A stretch of DNA of 61,610 bases from Anaerolineae bacterium (lineage in GTDB: Bacteria > Chloroflexota > Anaerolineae > Promineifilales > Promineifilaceae), in assembly GCA_023954475.1 (NCBI GenBank), contig JAMLHW010000021.1, forward strand, positions 1 through 61,610. Direction: 5' to 3'. The notes under the pieces were generated by a model. It saw only the letters and a program-made list of their open reading frames with translations, did no database searches and had not been told where the DNA came from. Each line of letters opens with the position of its first letter. The stretch's first letter is position 1. Made by a program: the position numbers and the translations under genes. Positions 34,061 through 44,429 of the stretch are shown here, piece by piece.

Positions 34061-34471
34061 TTATTCTGTTTGTTGTAAAGGGGTTTTGTAGCCGCGCCGC
34101 GCGAGTAAAAGCCAGGCATGGGCTTTTTGCACGAGCAGTCGCCCATATTCGTCCATCAGTGCGGCCAACCGTTCGCTCTCTTCTTGTTGCAGGCTATCTG
34201 AGCTTTGACGTTCGAGAAGCTGCTGCATTTCGTCTTGTTCGGCCGATGTGAGTTGTTGTTCTGCTTTTCGCCAGAGGGCTGTATCATCTAGAGTGGACAG
34301 ACGCGCGAGCATTTCCATATCTTCGGCAGCAACATCATCGAGAGGAGGGAGCGTGTGTGTCAAGCTGTCGCGGACAACTTCGTCGAGCGGACGTTGGGTG
34401 ATCTGGGCGATTTTTTCGGCCGATTGAAAAAGTGATTGGGGCAAATTGATCGTAATAGTTTGTAATGACAT
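34061..34471 (-). CDS. Ribbon-helix-helix/antitoxin-like protein
   Basis: A 136-residue protein. The N-terminus (TITINLPQSLFQSAEKIAQITQRPLDEVVRDSL) looks like a ribbon-helix-helix DNA-binding domain of the antitoxin type. The rest is a long acidic helical region (SAEQDEMQQLLERQSSDSLQQEESERLAAL). AGGATG precedes the ATG. An extended -10 promoter lies about 35 bases upstream. It is the first gene of an operon with the HNH nuclease, which it may regulate. Confidence 0.7.
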   Translation of the reverse strand: MSLQTITINLPQSLFQSAEKIAQITQRPLDEVVRDSLTHTLPPLDDVAAEDMEMLARLSTLDDTALWRKAEQQLTSAEQDEMQQLLERQSSDSLQQEESERLAALMDEYGRLLVQKAHAWLLLARRGYKTPLQQTE

Positions 34472-34503
34472 AACATCCTCGTAGCATATTCTTGCTCAAG
34501 CTC

Positions 34504-34512
34504 ATTATAGCA
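34504..34512 (-). promoter_or_regulatory. Extended -10 promoter for the RHH-HNH operon
   Basis: On the minus strand TGC directly precedes TATAAT. Transcription would begin about 26 bases before the ATG at 34471. No good -35 is visible, as expected for an extended -10. Confidence 0.55.
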
Positions 34513-34634
34513 TAGCCACAGAAGAAGCGAGATGGAGTTGAGAAGTAACCTGTAGTGCTGTATCCATAAAGTCTGATCTGGTGTGCGGCAGCGACTTACT
34601 ATTGAACCCTCACTGGACATGTGCATGTCAAAAC

Positions 34635-34665
34635 AAAAAGCCCCAGAGTAATCCTGGAGCTTTTT
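34635..34665 (-). terminator. Terminator after tRNA-Asp
   Basis: AAAAAGC plus CCAG pair with CTGG plus GCTTTTT across a short loop; on the minus strand the hairpin ends in a T-run. It lies 16 bases beyond the 3' end of tRNA-Asp. The stretch 34472-34634 holds only the RHH promoter. Confidence 0.75.
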
Positions 34666-34681
34666 GAGATAAAATCCTCTA

Positions 34682-34754
34682 CGGGAACGACGGGATTTGA
34701 ACCCGCGACCTCCGGCTTGACAGGCCGGCGTGCTAACCGCTGCACCACGTCCCC
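34682..34754 (-). tRNA. tRNA-Asp (GTC)
   Basis: Reading the minus strand gives a full cloverleaf: acceptor GGGGACG pairing with CGTTCCC (one G-T pair), D-arm with GGTTAGCA, anticodon stem CCGGC/GCCGG around CTGTCAA, and T-arm GCGGGTTCAAATCCCGT. The anticodon GTC is at 34721-34719. CCA is not encoded. A 16-bp copy of its 3' end lies at 33510. Confidence 0.96.
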
Positions 34755-34941
34755 AAGTGAGCGAGATAATACCAAACTCCGCTGCGCCTGTCAACATTTC
34801 GCGGGTTGTCATGGTCACGATTTATGGTTTATGTGTCAACTCTGTGGCGCAGTTTTCGGCCGAATACAGCGCTTCCGTCCCCTGTTTAGCGTAAAATCCC
34901 TGCCTGTTTTGCGCTGGAAATAGCTCTAGCCGAAATTCGGC

Positions 34942-34988
34942 TTCACATTAGCCGACAAAACCCGTATAATGTAATGCAAGTTACATTA
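34942..34988 (+). promoter_or_regulatory. Promoter with overlapping palindromic operator, before the peroxidase gene
   Basis: TTCACA (34942-34947) and TATAAT (34965-34970) are separated by 17 bases. A perfect inverted repeat TAATGTAA-N6-TTACATTA covers 34967-34988, that is the -10 end and the start site, a classic place for a repressor. The ATG is at 35105. Nothing else is seen between 34755 and 35104 apart from one TTCGGCCGAA at 34855. Confidence 0.65.
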
Positions 34989-35104
34989 GCGGGTGGTTTG
35001 CCAGTACAGATTGCGAGACGAGTAAGCAGTGTTCAACAACGCAGATGGTCAGTGTACCCGTATGTAAGCAATGACCCGTACTGGCTCAAAAAAGAGAGGG
35101 CGAT

Positions 35105-36520
35105 ATGGCGGTAGAGAAGGCGGATACAGTCCGCAGTAATCGTTTAATGTTGGGCAGCATTTTCGTGTTGTTGCTCGTCATCATCAGTTTGTTGGCAATT
35201 CTCATCTATCTCAACACGCAAACGGCATCAGCCAGTGACCTGGACTCAGAACTCAGGCAGCAGTTGGCGGATCACAGTATTGTGCCGCTTGACCTGGGAG
35301 AGATGCCCGACGAGCAATTGGCAAAACTGGGCCAGCTGCTGTTCTTTGATAAAGTGCTTAGCGGCAACCGCGATATTTCGTGTGCCACTTGCCACCATCC
35401 TTTGTTGCACAGCTCAGACGGACTTTCCCTTTCCCTGGGTACGGGAGGCCGCGGTCTGGGTAAACCCCGATTGCTGGGAGATAATCGCGCATTGGTTCCA
35501 CGTAACGCGCCTGAAGTGTTTAATCGCGGTGCATCAGAGTGGCATACGATGTTCTGGGATGGTCGCGTAGCACTCGACCAATATGCTGAAGACGGTGAGT
35601 TGACTACGCCTGCCAAGGAATTGTTGCCTGATGGATTGACAAATGCGCTGGCGGCACAGGCGATGTTTCCGGTGACATCGGCGACAGAAATGCGCGGTTC
35701 ACCTGGTGACCGGGATGTATATGGAAACATCAATGAAATCGCAATGCTTGAGGAAAGTGATTTGCCGGCTGTTTGGGAACTGCTCACGAAGCGGTTGCTG
35801 GCGATTCCCGAATATCGCGAATTGTTTGCCGCCGCTTATCCCGATGTTGCAATCGAAGATATCGGGTTTCAACATGCAGCGAATGCGATTGCAGCGTTCG
35901 AAATAGCGGCATTCTCATTTGATGATAGCCCCTGGGACCGTTACGTAGCGGGAGACGATGATGCACTCTCCGATGCGCAAAAAGAAGGCGCTGTGTTGTT
36001 CTACGGTAAGGCGGGATGTGCCAATTGCCATGCGGGAACGCTGCAGACTGATCAGGAATATCATAACCTCGCAGTGCCGCAGCTAGGGCCGGGCAAGAAC
36101 CCGGTTGCGGATGGGCTTGATTTCGGCCGATTCCTGCAAACGAACGATCCGGCTGACCGTTTCGCCTTCCGCACACCACCACTGCGCAACATCGCACTGA
36201 CCGCGCCTTACTTCCACAACGGTGCCTACATCACGTTGAGTGACACGATCCGGCATCATTTTGATCCCGAAACTGCGCTGGCCACATTTGATGTGCGCAA
36301 ACTTGATCCCTATATCTGGGGCGCACATCGCAGTGACGAAGCAACTCAAGCCGAGATGCTTGGTAGCCTCGATCCGCTGCTGGAGACAATATCACCGCTT
36401 AACGATACTGAGTTTGACCAATTGCTGCTGTTTATGGACGCACTGACGTCGCCGTCATGCTATGACCTCAATCAAGTCATTCCCAATACGGTTCCGAGCG
36501 GCTTGCCGGTAGATGACTGA
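35105..36520 (+). CDS. Di-haem cytochrome c peroxidase (CcpA/MauG family)
   Basis: A 471-residue membrane-anchored protein with an N-terminal signal anchor ([23 protein letters not shown]) and two c-type haem sites: CATCHH (about residue 94-99) and CANCH (about 302-306). Other family stretches are [41 protein letters not shown] and [20 protein letters not shown]. It reduces hydrogen peroxide or performs related oxidations outside the membrane. A strong promoter with a palindromic operator precedes it, so expression is probably regulated, perhaps by redox or metal. Confidence 0.92.
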   Translation: MAVEKADTVRSNRLMLGSIFVLLLVIISLLAILIYLNTQTASASDLDSELRQQLADHSIVPLDLGEMPDEQLAKLGQLLFFDKVLSGNRDISCATCHHPLLHSSDGLSLSLGTGGRGLGKPRLLGDNRALVPRNAPEVFNRGASEWHTMFWDGRVALDQYAEDGELTTPAKELLPDGLTNALAAQAMFPVTSATEMRGSPGDRDVYGNINEIAMLEESDLPAVWELLTKRLLAIPEYRELFAAAYPDVAIEDIGFQHAANAIAAFEIAAFSFDDSPWDRYVAGDDDALSDAQKEGAVLFYGKAGCANCHAGTLQTDQEYHNLAVPQLGPGKNPVADGLDFGRFLQTNDPADRFAFRTPPLRNIALTAPYFHNGAYITLSDTIRHHFDPETALATFDVRKLDPYIWGAHRSDEATQAEMLGSLDPLLETISPLNDTEFDQLLLFMDALTSPSCYDLNQVIPNTVPSGLPVDD

Positions 36521-36560
36521 ACTTGTTTGATGGGGTTGGCACGTAAATTGAGTTGGTAAG

Positions 36561-36591
36561 TGGAGGGCGGGATTTCCCCGCCTTCTTTTTT
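36561..36591 (+). terminator. Terminator after the peroxidase gene
   Basis: GGCGGG pairs with CCCGCC across a four-to-five-base loop, followed by TTCTTTTTT. It lies 40 bases after the peroxidase stop and just before the converging ComEA-like gene. Confidence 0.75.
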
Positions 36592-36596
36592 GCCGG

Positions 36597-37226
36597 TCAC
36601 GGTCCGATTGTGATGAAAGGCGCTATCTGTTCGAATTTGGCTTCCCCAATACCGGATACGTTGAGAATCATCTCAATCGATGTAAACGGGCCGTTCTCGT
36701 CGCGGTAATCGACAATCTTTTGCGCTGTGCTCGGTCCGATGCCGGGCAAGGTATCCAATTCGCCCACATTGGCTGTGTTGATGTTGACAATGGCAAGAGC
36801 GCCATTACCATCGTTAGGATTGCCCGCAGGTGAATCGGGCACACTGAAGACAGGCGCAACTTGCGCACGCACTGTTTCGCTGTCGTCCGGTACGTTAATT
36901 TGCATTCCGTTTACCAGCGGTTGCGCCAGATTGATGAGATCGACCTGCGCTTCGGCCGAAAATCCGCCCGCGGCCTCTATCACATCCTGCACAATTGCTT
37001 CAGCTGCCAAATCGTAAACACCAGGTAGCACCACAGCCCCACTGACATAGACACGTATTGGCTCTGGTGTTGGCGTCTCAGCTGGCGTTGCTGTGAAGGC
37101 CGGCGGTTGGATAATAATCGCGGCTGGTCGCGTTTGATTTGCCAGCGTCATCGTGACAACGGCCAAAATCGCGCCAAATGCAGCACCTATCAAAAGCAAA
37201 GCCAGTGACTGCCTATTAAATTTCAT
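36597..37226 (-). CDS. ComEA-like DNA-binding protein (SLBB plus helix-hairpin-helix)
   Basis: A 209-residue exported or membrane-anchored protein: one N-terminal membrane segment, a Pro/Thr-rich linker, an SLBB domain (VYVSGAVVLPGVYDLAAEA), then a helix-hairpin-helix pair at the C-terminus (VNINTANVGELDTLPGIGPS, AQKIVDYR, ILNVSGIGEAKFEQI). This is the layout of ComEA, the surface DNA receptor for natural transformation. ComEC is not in the window. Confidence 0.9.
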   Translation of the reverse strand: MKFNRQSLALLLIGAAFGAILAVVTMTLANQTRPAAIIIQPPAFTATPAETPTPEPIRVYVSGAVVLPGVYDLAAEAIVQDVIEAAGGFSAEAQVDLINLAQPLVNGMQINVPDDSETVRAQVAPVFSVPDSPAGNPNDGNGALAIVNINTANVGELDTLPGIGPSTAQKIVDYRDENGPFTSIEMILNVSGIGEAKFEQIAPFITIGP

Positions 37227-37353
37227 ACGGACTCCGAGAAAATTCCCCGTTCACAATCTGCGCGTACCAATGCGCACCTTTCTAACAAGCTTTTCGCACC
37301 GGGCTGGATGCACTTTTCACCCGTAAAATTCGAACTGGCTCAACCGGCACGGC

Positions 37354-37863
37354 TCATTCCGTGCTATTCTCTGACTCACTGCTATTTGCCGATTCCTTAA
37401 TCAGGAAATCTAGCGAAGATGTCTGCCGCACGCCACGACTCGTATAATACAACAAGAGTCCCACCAAGACTGTCACTATCCCCAACACAATTCCGGCAGT
37501 TTGGAGAGGCCCAGTGTAGGGTCGTGCAAAACGCGGCTGCACATGGGTTCCAACTCGTGCCAAGTCGGCAAAGCCGGCCACATAGATGAAAACCAATCCT
37601 GTCAATCCGACGCGAACGCCAATATTGGCCTGTAGAGAGCTGGTTGTTCCTGTTGGTCGCCTGCGCCAAATCGACAGGAATCCGGCCAATGTCAGTGCAG
37701 AGATGCCCGTTGTCAGCAAAAACATCTGCAATACGCCAAAACCCGGATTGAGATCCAGGCGTAACGCATCTGTGCCTACAGAGAACAGCACCAACAGTAA
37801 GCCGCTGATGAAAAGTAACCAATTTGCCACACGGAACCGAGAACGACTTTTCGTGGTTCGCAT
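37354..37863 (-). CDS. Small four-helix membrane protein
   Basis: A 169-residue protein with four membrane segments (NWLLFISGLLLVLFSVG, VLQMFLLTTGISALTLAGFL, VGLTGLVFIYVAGFADLA, TAGIVLGIVTVLVGLLLYY) and a polar C-terminal tail ending in Ser/Glu-rich residues. The family is unknown to me. The ATG at 37863 is taken; the open frame extends further upstream but runs through the tRNA-Pro gene and cannot be coding there. Confidence 0.65.
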   Translation of the reverse strand: MRTTKSRSRFRVANWLLFISGLLLVLFSVGTDALRLDLNPGFGVLQMFLLTTGISALTLAGFLSIWRRRPTGTTSSLQANIGVRVGLTGLVFIYVAGFADLARVGTHVQPRFARPYTGPLQTAGIVLGIVTVLVGLLLYYTSRGVRQTSSLDFLIKESANSSESENSTE

Positions 37864-37891
37864 TACTTGATTCTCATCCAAAAACGGACAT

Positions 37892-37920
37892 AAAAAAACG
37901 CCGCACCAAAGTGGCGGCGT
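37892..37920 (-). terminator. Terminator after tRNA-Pro
   Basis: ACGCCGC pairs with GCGGCGT across an eight-to-nine-base loop; the minus strand ends in seven T residues. It starts six bases after the tRNA-Pro 3' end. Confidence 0.8.
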
Positions 37921-37925
37921 ACTTG

Positions 37926-37999
37926 TCGGGGCAGCGGGATTCGAACCCACGACCTCTTCAACCCCATTGAAGCGCGCTACCAGGCTGCGCCATGCCCCG
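37926..37999 (-). tRNA. tRNA-Pro (GGG)
   Basis: The minus strand gives acceptor CGGGGCA/TGCCCCG, D-arm GCGCAGCCTGGTAGCGC, anticodon stem CTTCA/TGAAG around ATGGGGT (anticodon GGG), and T-arm GTGGGTTCGAATCCCGC. CCA is not encoded. A hairpin terminator follows. Confidence 0.95.
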
Positions 38000-38198
38000 T
38001 CGTGAGCGAATTCTAACAGAGTGAAATGGGCAATGCAAATTCGTTTAGATCCACTTTGGCCCAGCCCATAACCGGCCAAGTTGCGGTGCTGTCAAAATCT
38101 GGCTATAAATCAGTGGTTCTAATTGAGGTTTAATTGGGGTACAATCGACATTTAGATTTGTATTTTTGCAGCGAACTTTGTAGAGGACTGGTTGTTAT

Positions 38199-39197
38199 AT
38201 GTCAGAGAATGGACCACGTCGCGGTTTTTCGGGTAGGACAGTATTATCCGCTTTGCTGATGCTGGTTGTCGGGTTGGCTATCGGTTTGAGTGTCGCCGCC
38301 TTTTTGCTGTGGCGTGGTGGCAACGAGACAGAGCCTGTGGTTGAGCAGCCCGCTGTGATTGTGGCGCAAGCAACGCCCACCATTGGTGTAGTCGCACCGC
38401 CTCCGATCAGTATCATCACCAATACGCCGACGATTACCCCGCTGCCGACTGATATGCCAGTGCCGCCACCGACTGATACGCCGACGGTAACACCGTTGCC
38501 GACTGATACGCCAATTCCCACTGAGACACCGACACCCAGTCCGACACCGACGCGTGTTGGCCCATTGGCACGCGCTATTGAAGATGCGGGGATGTTTGCC
38601 GGACCCGGAACCATCGGCCGAATTAACAGTTGGATTCCTACCGGTGACGATGTCGTGTTGTTGGGCGTATCTGAAGACAGGCTTTGGTATCATATTATCA
38701 GCCGATTTGGTATCGAAGGTTGGGCGGCAGCGACGTACTTCGAAATTTTGCGTGGCGATGTCTCGTCACTACCTGTTTCAGATTTTGTCAGTTCGGCCGA
38801 GATCAGCACCCCGACACCGCCCGGCACCGCATCGGGCAGCACACCAACACCAACTGGCCCTACACAACCAACCGGAAATACCAGCGCCGTCGCATACTGG
38901 AACTTCATCGAAGCAGCCTCTGTACCAAATGGCGATGAAACCTGGCGCAGCGAAATCCTGATCACCGTACCTACCGGCCACAGTTACGAATTCCAGTTTG
39001 GCGATGTGTTACAGAGCGCTGCCAAAACAATTGAAAATCAGGAAGGGCAAGATACGTACAGCCTGCAGATTTCCGGCATGGCGTGCGGATTGCCTTACCT
39101 AAACACATTAATTGTTTTACAAGACGGCCTGCGCATGGTCGTCAGAAATCTGTTTACCGGAGCGACCGGTAATTTATTCCTCGACTATCGCTGCTGA
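38199..39197 (+). CDS. Membrane-anchored protein with Thr/Pro-rich stalk and SH3-like domain
   Basis: A 332-residue protein: one membrane segment (about residues 15-38), a long Thr/Pro stalk (ITNTPTITPLPTDMP...), then a bacterial-SH3-like domain (GPGTIGRINSWIPTGDDVVLLG, YHIISRFGIEGWAAATYFEI), a second Thr/Pro stretch, and a C-terminal beta-rich domain with two Cys (MACGLPY and the last residue, C332) that could form a disulfide. Such proteins usually attach to the cell wall. The exact ligand is unknown. One palindrome gives SSAEI at the edge of the second linker. Confidence 0.72.
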   Translation: MSENGPRRGFSGRTVLSALLMLVVGLAIGLSVAAFLLWRGGNETEPVVEQPAVIVAQATPTIGVVAPPPISIITNTPTITPLPTDMPVPPPTDTPTVTPLPTDTPIPTETPTPSPTPTRVGPLARAIEDAGMFAGPGTIGRINSWIPTGDDVVLLGVSEDRLWYHIISRFGIEGWAAATYFEILRGDVSSLPVSDFVSSAEISTPTPPGTASGSTPTPTGPTQPTGNTSAVAYWNFIEAASVPNGDETWRSEILITVPTGHSYEFQFGDVLQSAAKTIENQEGQDTYSLQISGMACGLPYLNTLIVLQDGLRMVVRNLFTGATGNLFLDYRC

Positions 39198-39354
39198 TAG
39201 GTGCGGACAATAGCGACAAACGGCTATGTGAAGCCCGCTCAAACGATTGAGGGCCCGTTTGAATCGCTTGACATGACAATTAGCACAGCATCACGTGATC
39301 AACGTAACTGTGTCAAAATTACTATCAACCAGATAATCTAAGTGGCGACAGTGA

Positions 39355-40683
<1,329 letters not shown>

Positions 40684-40704
40684 TCGCTTTTACTTGTAAA
40701 CATG

Positions 40705-40742
40705 AAATCCCTCTGGGCACGGTGTGTTCAGGGGGATTTTTA
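40705..40742 (+). terminator. Terminator after enolase
   Basis: AAATCCCTCTG pairs with CAGGGGGATTT (wobble and one mismatch only) and runs into TTTTTATTT. It is placed 22 bases after the enolase stop. Confidence 0.85.
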
Positions 40743-40767
40743 TTTGGGGAAGGTGTGCGACGGGTGT

Positions 40768-42327
40768 CTAGTTGTTGAAGTTAGTCGTGTCGGTGACAGG
40801 TTCGGCCGATTCCACTTCCACTTCTATATCGTTTTCGACAAGCGGTTCGCTGTCTTCCGATTCGGCCGAATCCGCTTCTACCTTTTCCAACGGGTCTTTT
40901 AAGAACGGATCATCGTGATTGAAGTAATTGTAGACGATCCGCGACATATCCCGCAGCACCGGAAAACTGAAATCAGCCACCAACCAATCTGAACCCGGCA
41001 GCGTCAGATATTCGACGATGATGTAATCGCCACCAGGTGAAAAAACAATACCTGCGTCACCATGCGTATTGGTAGCCCAACCGTGCTTGTGCGCCACTTT
41101 GACATTTTCCGGTATGCCATAACGGATCAAATTACCTTCAACGTTCAGTGAGAGGACATCGATCAACTGTTGGCACTCATTGGGTGTCAACTGCGCGGGA
41201 TAAGCAGCCAGCAAAGCCCCACCTCCTCTGGAGCAATCGTAGACCATCGCCAACAGAGCGCCCATATCTTCTGCCGTCGTCTGCATATTGGGATCAGGAT
41301 CGGTGAGAATCTCTGAATTGGTGTTGGCTGGTGTGGCCAGGGTTGCTCGATTCGGGCGTGGTGGCTCCTCGTACGGTGTCGTAATGAACGTATTTGCCAG
41401 TCCTAATCTTTGCATCGACTGGGTTAAAATATCGACGCCGAGATAGGCGTTGTCTTGTCCGGCAACGACGTCCAGCAAGAGATTGGCGCTGTAATTGCCG
41501 GAATTAATGGCTGTTTCGTTGAGCAATTTTTGTTGATCGACATTGAGGACGTCGTCCACGACACGAAAGAGTTCCAGCATAATTGGAATTTTGACAATGC
41601 TCATCCCGGATAGTGCGATATCGGCATTGATGGCGATTTCTTCACCGGTCTGCAAATCCATGATGAACAGGCTGCCAATCAATCCGCTGGCTTCGATTTG
41701 TCGTTCGAGCACGTCGTGCAACAGTTCCAGATTGAAGGCTGGTTGCGGTTCGTCGACAATGATCAATTCCACGTCGCGTTCGTCGAGACTGTATAATGCA
41801 TTGCGGACAGCGGGTAGGGTGGCTTCCACATCGGCCGAATATCCGGCCTTGCCTTCAGTAAACTGCATCGTTTCCGGGTTAACAGTAGGCGGCTCGGCTG
41901 GATCATCCATATTGTCCGCGGCAATGGTCACGAAGTCGACTAACCGCCCATCGTCGTGATGCGCCACCAAATCGACCGTGATTGGCGTCAGCGGGCGGTT
42001 GAGCACATATCCGATGAAGCCCTGCCACCATTCCTGTTCAGCATGTGCCTGGACGGCTTCGTTCAGCATACCGTTCAGGTCGATTTGGAAGTTGACGTCG
42101 AGTGGATCGAGTTCAACTTGTTCACCGCGGCCATCGATGTAAACAGGGCGGCTGTAGAGTTCGGTCAGGCGTTCGCCGGCTTCCTCCAATGTCATCCCGG
42201 CAACATCGACACCGGCAATCTCGGTACCAACCGGGAGCAGTTTGCGAAATTCAAGGTAATACCACCCCTCGCGAAGCAGGTAGACACCGCAAATAATCAA
42301 TAACAGGATAAGCAGTTTTTTAACCAT
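40768..42327 (-). CDS. YoaR/VanW-type domain plus class A beta-lactamase-like serine hydrolase (paralogue 1)
   Basis: A 519-residue membrane-anchored protein. After one membrane helix comes a peptidoglycan-binding-4-like domain (LLPVGTEIAGVDVAGMTLEEAGERL, residues 30-170), then a class A beta-lactamase-like domain: Ser-x-x-Lys in LSGMSIVKIPIML, the SDN-equivalent NSGNYSANLLL, and the KTG-equivalent HKHGWATNTHGDAGIV. It ends in an acidic tail. It probably acts on cell-wall peptides or is a penicillin-interacting enzyme. A true beta-lactamase role is unproven because KTG is KHG. A paralogue follows upstream, 24 bases away. Confidence 0.85.
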   Translation of the reverse strand: MVKKLLILLLIICGVYLLREGWYYLEFRKLLPVGTEIAGVDVAGMTLEEAGERLTELYSRPVYIDGRGEQVELDPLDVNFQIDLNGMLNEAVQAHAEQEWWQGFIGYVLNRPLTPITVDLVAHHDDGRLVDFVTIAADNMDDPAEPPTVNPETMQFTEGKAGYSADVEATLPAVRNALYSLDERDVELIIVDEPQPAFNLELLHDVLERQIEASGLIGSLFIMDLQTGEEIAINADIALSGMSIVKIPIMLELFRVVDDVLNVDQQKLLNETAINSGNYSANLLLDVVAGQDNAYLGVDILTQSMQRLGLANTFITTPYEEPPRPNRATLATPANTNSEILTDPDPNMQTTAEDMGALLAMVYDCSRGGGALLAAYPAQLTPNECQQLIDVLSLNVEGNLIRYGIPENVKVAHKHGWATNTHGDAGIVFSPGGDYIIVEYLTLPGSDWLVADFSFPVLRDMSRIVYNYFNHDDPFLKDPLEKVEADSAESEDSEPLVENDIEVEVESAEPVTDTTNFNN

Positions 42328-42351
42328 GCAACGGTTTAGTTTCTCAGGCTG

Positions 42352-43836
42352 TCAATTTACCTGTGTGACACCACCAAGATACGGATCATCAAAATTGAAA
42401 TAGTTATATGCCGCACGCGAAATGTCAGCCATGAGTGGCGACGCAATTTCCCATTGTAGCCAACCGGGTTTGTGCAGAAATTCAACGATAACGTAGTCCC
42501 CACCCGGACTGAAAACGATACTGGCATCGCCGTACGTGTCACCGGTCCAGCCGTGTCTGTGTATGACGGTTACATCGTTTGGCACGCCTTCCTCCACCAG
42601 TGTACCGATTTTGTTGTTTGCGAGGACAGTCAGAATTTCCTGGCAGTCAGCTTGGCTCAATTCGGCCGAAAAAGCTGCACGTAACGCCCCGCCGTCCGCT
42701 GTTGCACAGGTGTATAACATTTCAAAAAGCGCGCCAATATCCTCAGCTGTCGTCTGCATTTCAGCTGTAGGAGCAAGTCGGTTACTCAGAACACTGTTGG
42801 CGGGCGTTTCCAGCGTCTCCTTGTTGCGACGCGGCGTTTCATCATACGGTGCCACCATAAACGAATTCACAAGACCCAGGCGCGTCAGCAACTGGGTTAC
42901 AGCATCCGCACCGACAAATCCATCTTCATCTCCAATCATTGCTAACAACTCGTTGGCAGCCTCATTCCCCGTTTCTGTTGCCGTCTCGTCCATCAGCGTT
43001 TCCGTAATGGGCGTAATGGTGTTGAGTGACCGCAAAGCCTCAAGCAGAATCGGCACTTTGAGAACACTCATGCCTGACATCGGCAAATCCTGGTTGTAGC
43101 CGACTTCCTCACCAGTTGACAGGTCAATGATAAAAACACTGGCAACACCACCATTCTGGGCTTCAAAGTCCTGCACATGATTGGTGATCAATCGTTGCAG
43201 TAAACTGATGTCCGGTCTCTCGGATTGTTCCGAATTGACAACCAAAAACGCTTTGCGATCGCGTGCCCGATACAGCGCTGCCGTCACATCGTCCAGGCTG
43301 GCTTCCAGATTGGTTTCGATGCCGGTGTCGCCATACTGAAAACTCATCGTGCCGGGAACCGGTTGCGGTGGCAGCGCCGGCGTATCCATTTGATCCGTAA
43401 TGATTCCCAAAGTGTCCGCCAATGACTCTGCATTATGGGTTGCCGCCAATTCAACCGACGCCACGTCGACAGGACGACCCCACAAATAGCCCCAAAAACC
43501 TGCCCAGAAATCTTGCTGGACACGTTGATAGTCTGCCTGACTCATCATCGCTTCGAAATCGAGCGAAAACTCTGCCTGGGTGGGGCTGATTTCAATTGGC
43601 TCGTCCAAATGATAGACGATTACAGGGGAATTGAGGTAGATGTCGGCAAGAATTTGTTCTGCCTCATCGCGCGTGCGACCGCCAACATCAACGCCACCTA
43701 TTTCCAGTCCGGTGGGATAAAACTGGCGTTCCTGACCGTACTGATACAGTTTGTAGAGCAGGAACACGACTCCCAGGATCAAGAAGGTGACGATGAGCCA
43801 TTGGCCTAGGCCAGGTGATTTCCGTCGGTTTATCAT
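42352..43836 (-). CDS. YoaR/VanW-type domain plus class A beta-lactamase-like serine hydrolase (paralogue 2)
   Basis: A 494-residue protein with the same layout as its downstream neighbour: membrane helix, peptidoglycan-binding-4-like domain (FYPTGLEIGGVDVGGRTRDEA), and beta-lactamase-like domain. The Ser-x-x-Lys is MSGMSVLKVPILL, the second motif TETGNEAANELL, and the third HRHGWTGDTYGDASIV, in which the KTG lysine is Arg. The two genes arose by tandem duplication and are well diverged. They are read with the Nudix gene from the same strand (5 bases between Nudix stop and this gene's start). Confidence 0.85.
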   Translation of the reverse strand: MINRRKSPGLGQWLIVTFLILGVVFLLYKLYQYGQERQFYPTGLEIGGVDVGGRTRDEAEQILADIYLNSPVIVYHLDEPIEISPTQAEFSLDFEAMMSQADYQRVQQDFWAGFWGYLWGRPVDVASVELAATHNAESLADTLGIITDQMDTPALPPQPVPGTMSFQYGDTGIETNLEASLDDVTAALYRARDRKAFLVVNSEQSERPDISLLQRLITNHVQDFEAQNGGVASVFIIDLSTGEEVGYNQDLPMSGMSVLKVPILLEALRSLNTITPITETLMDETATETGNEAANELLAMIGDEDGFVGADAVTQLLTRLGLVNSFMVAPYDETPRRNKETLETPANSVLSNRLAPTAEMQTTAEDIGALFEMLYTCATADGGALRAAFSAELSQADCQEILTVLANNKIGTLVEEGVPNDVTVIHRHGWTGDTYGDASIVFSPGGDYVIVEFLHKPGWLQWEIASPLMADISRAAYNYFNFDDPYLGGVTQVN

Positions 43837-43841
43837 CGATG

Positions 43842-44336
43842 TTATCTAATCAATGCCAGCGCGTTGGCAATTGCGATGTTAGATGCCGGTGGTAATTTGG
43901 GCAACTCGGCTGCATCCACCCAACGATAGTCGAGAATTTCGTGGCTCAATCTGATTTTGCCGGCAACTACTGTTGCCAGGAAAACGATTTCGATACCCAT
44001 ACTCAACGGTGATCGTCCAACATAAACCGGCATACCTATCTTTACCTGCAATCCGGTTTCTTCGAGCAGTTCGCGTGCGGCTGCCGGTGTCGGTGCTTCG
44101 CGCCGGTTGAGCCAACCTCCGGGTAATCCCCACTGGTGGTATGGGTGGAATACGTGTTGCAACAACAGAATGCGTCCTGCTTCGTCGATACAGACGACGC
44201 CAACGCCGACGCGATGGCGCGGGACGATAGCTGTCACAGCCAGTCGCATGAGTAACTGTATCGGCCGAAAACGTACCCAGCGAGCCAGACGTTGCTTTGT
44301 CGGCATCGTCAATGGTATCCTACTCATTAATTCCAT
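43842..44336 (-). CDS. Nudix hydrolase
   Basis: A 164-residue Nudix hydrolase. The Nudix box is complete: G-WLNRR-E-APTPAAA-RELLEETGL (G-x5-E-x7-REUxEExGU). It probably removes or repairs a nucleoside diphosphate derivative; substrate unknown. It lies upstream of the two beta-lactamase-like genes and divergent from the polymerase gene. Confidence 0.93.
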   Translation of the reverse strand: MELMSRIPLTMPTKQRLARWVRFRPIQLLMRLAVTAIVPRHRVGVGVVCIDEAGRILLLQHVFHPYHQWGLPGGWLNRREAPTPAAARELLEETGLQVKIGMPVYVGRSPLSMGIEIVFLATVVAGKIRLSHEILDYRWVDAAELPKLPPASNIAIANALALIR

Positions 44337-44429
44337 AGTACATGATAAATGAACGCATCTCTATTATCAACCCGGCAGTATAGCATAGCCACCATCAAGC
44401 TAAATTAGCGGAGCGAACTTGTTTACTGA

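Noticed and set aside
34360-34818. Minus-strand frame across tRNA-Asp
   Set aside because: It covers a tRNA gene, a terminator and a promoter and overlaps the real RHH gene.
37864-38079. Long N-terminal extension of the four-helix membrane protein
   Set aside because: It would be translated through the tRNA-Pro gene and its terminator.
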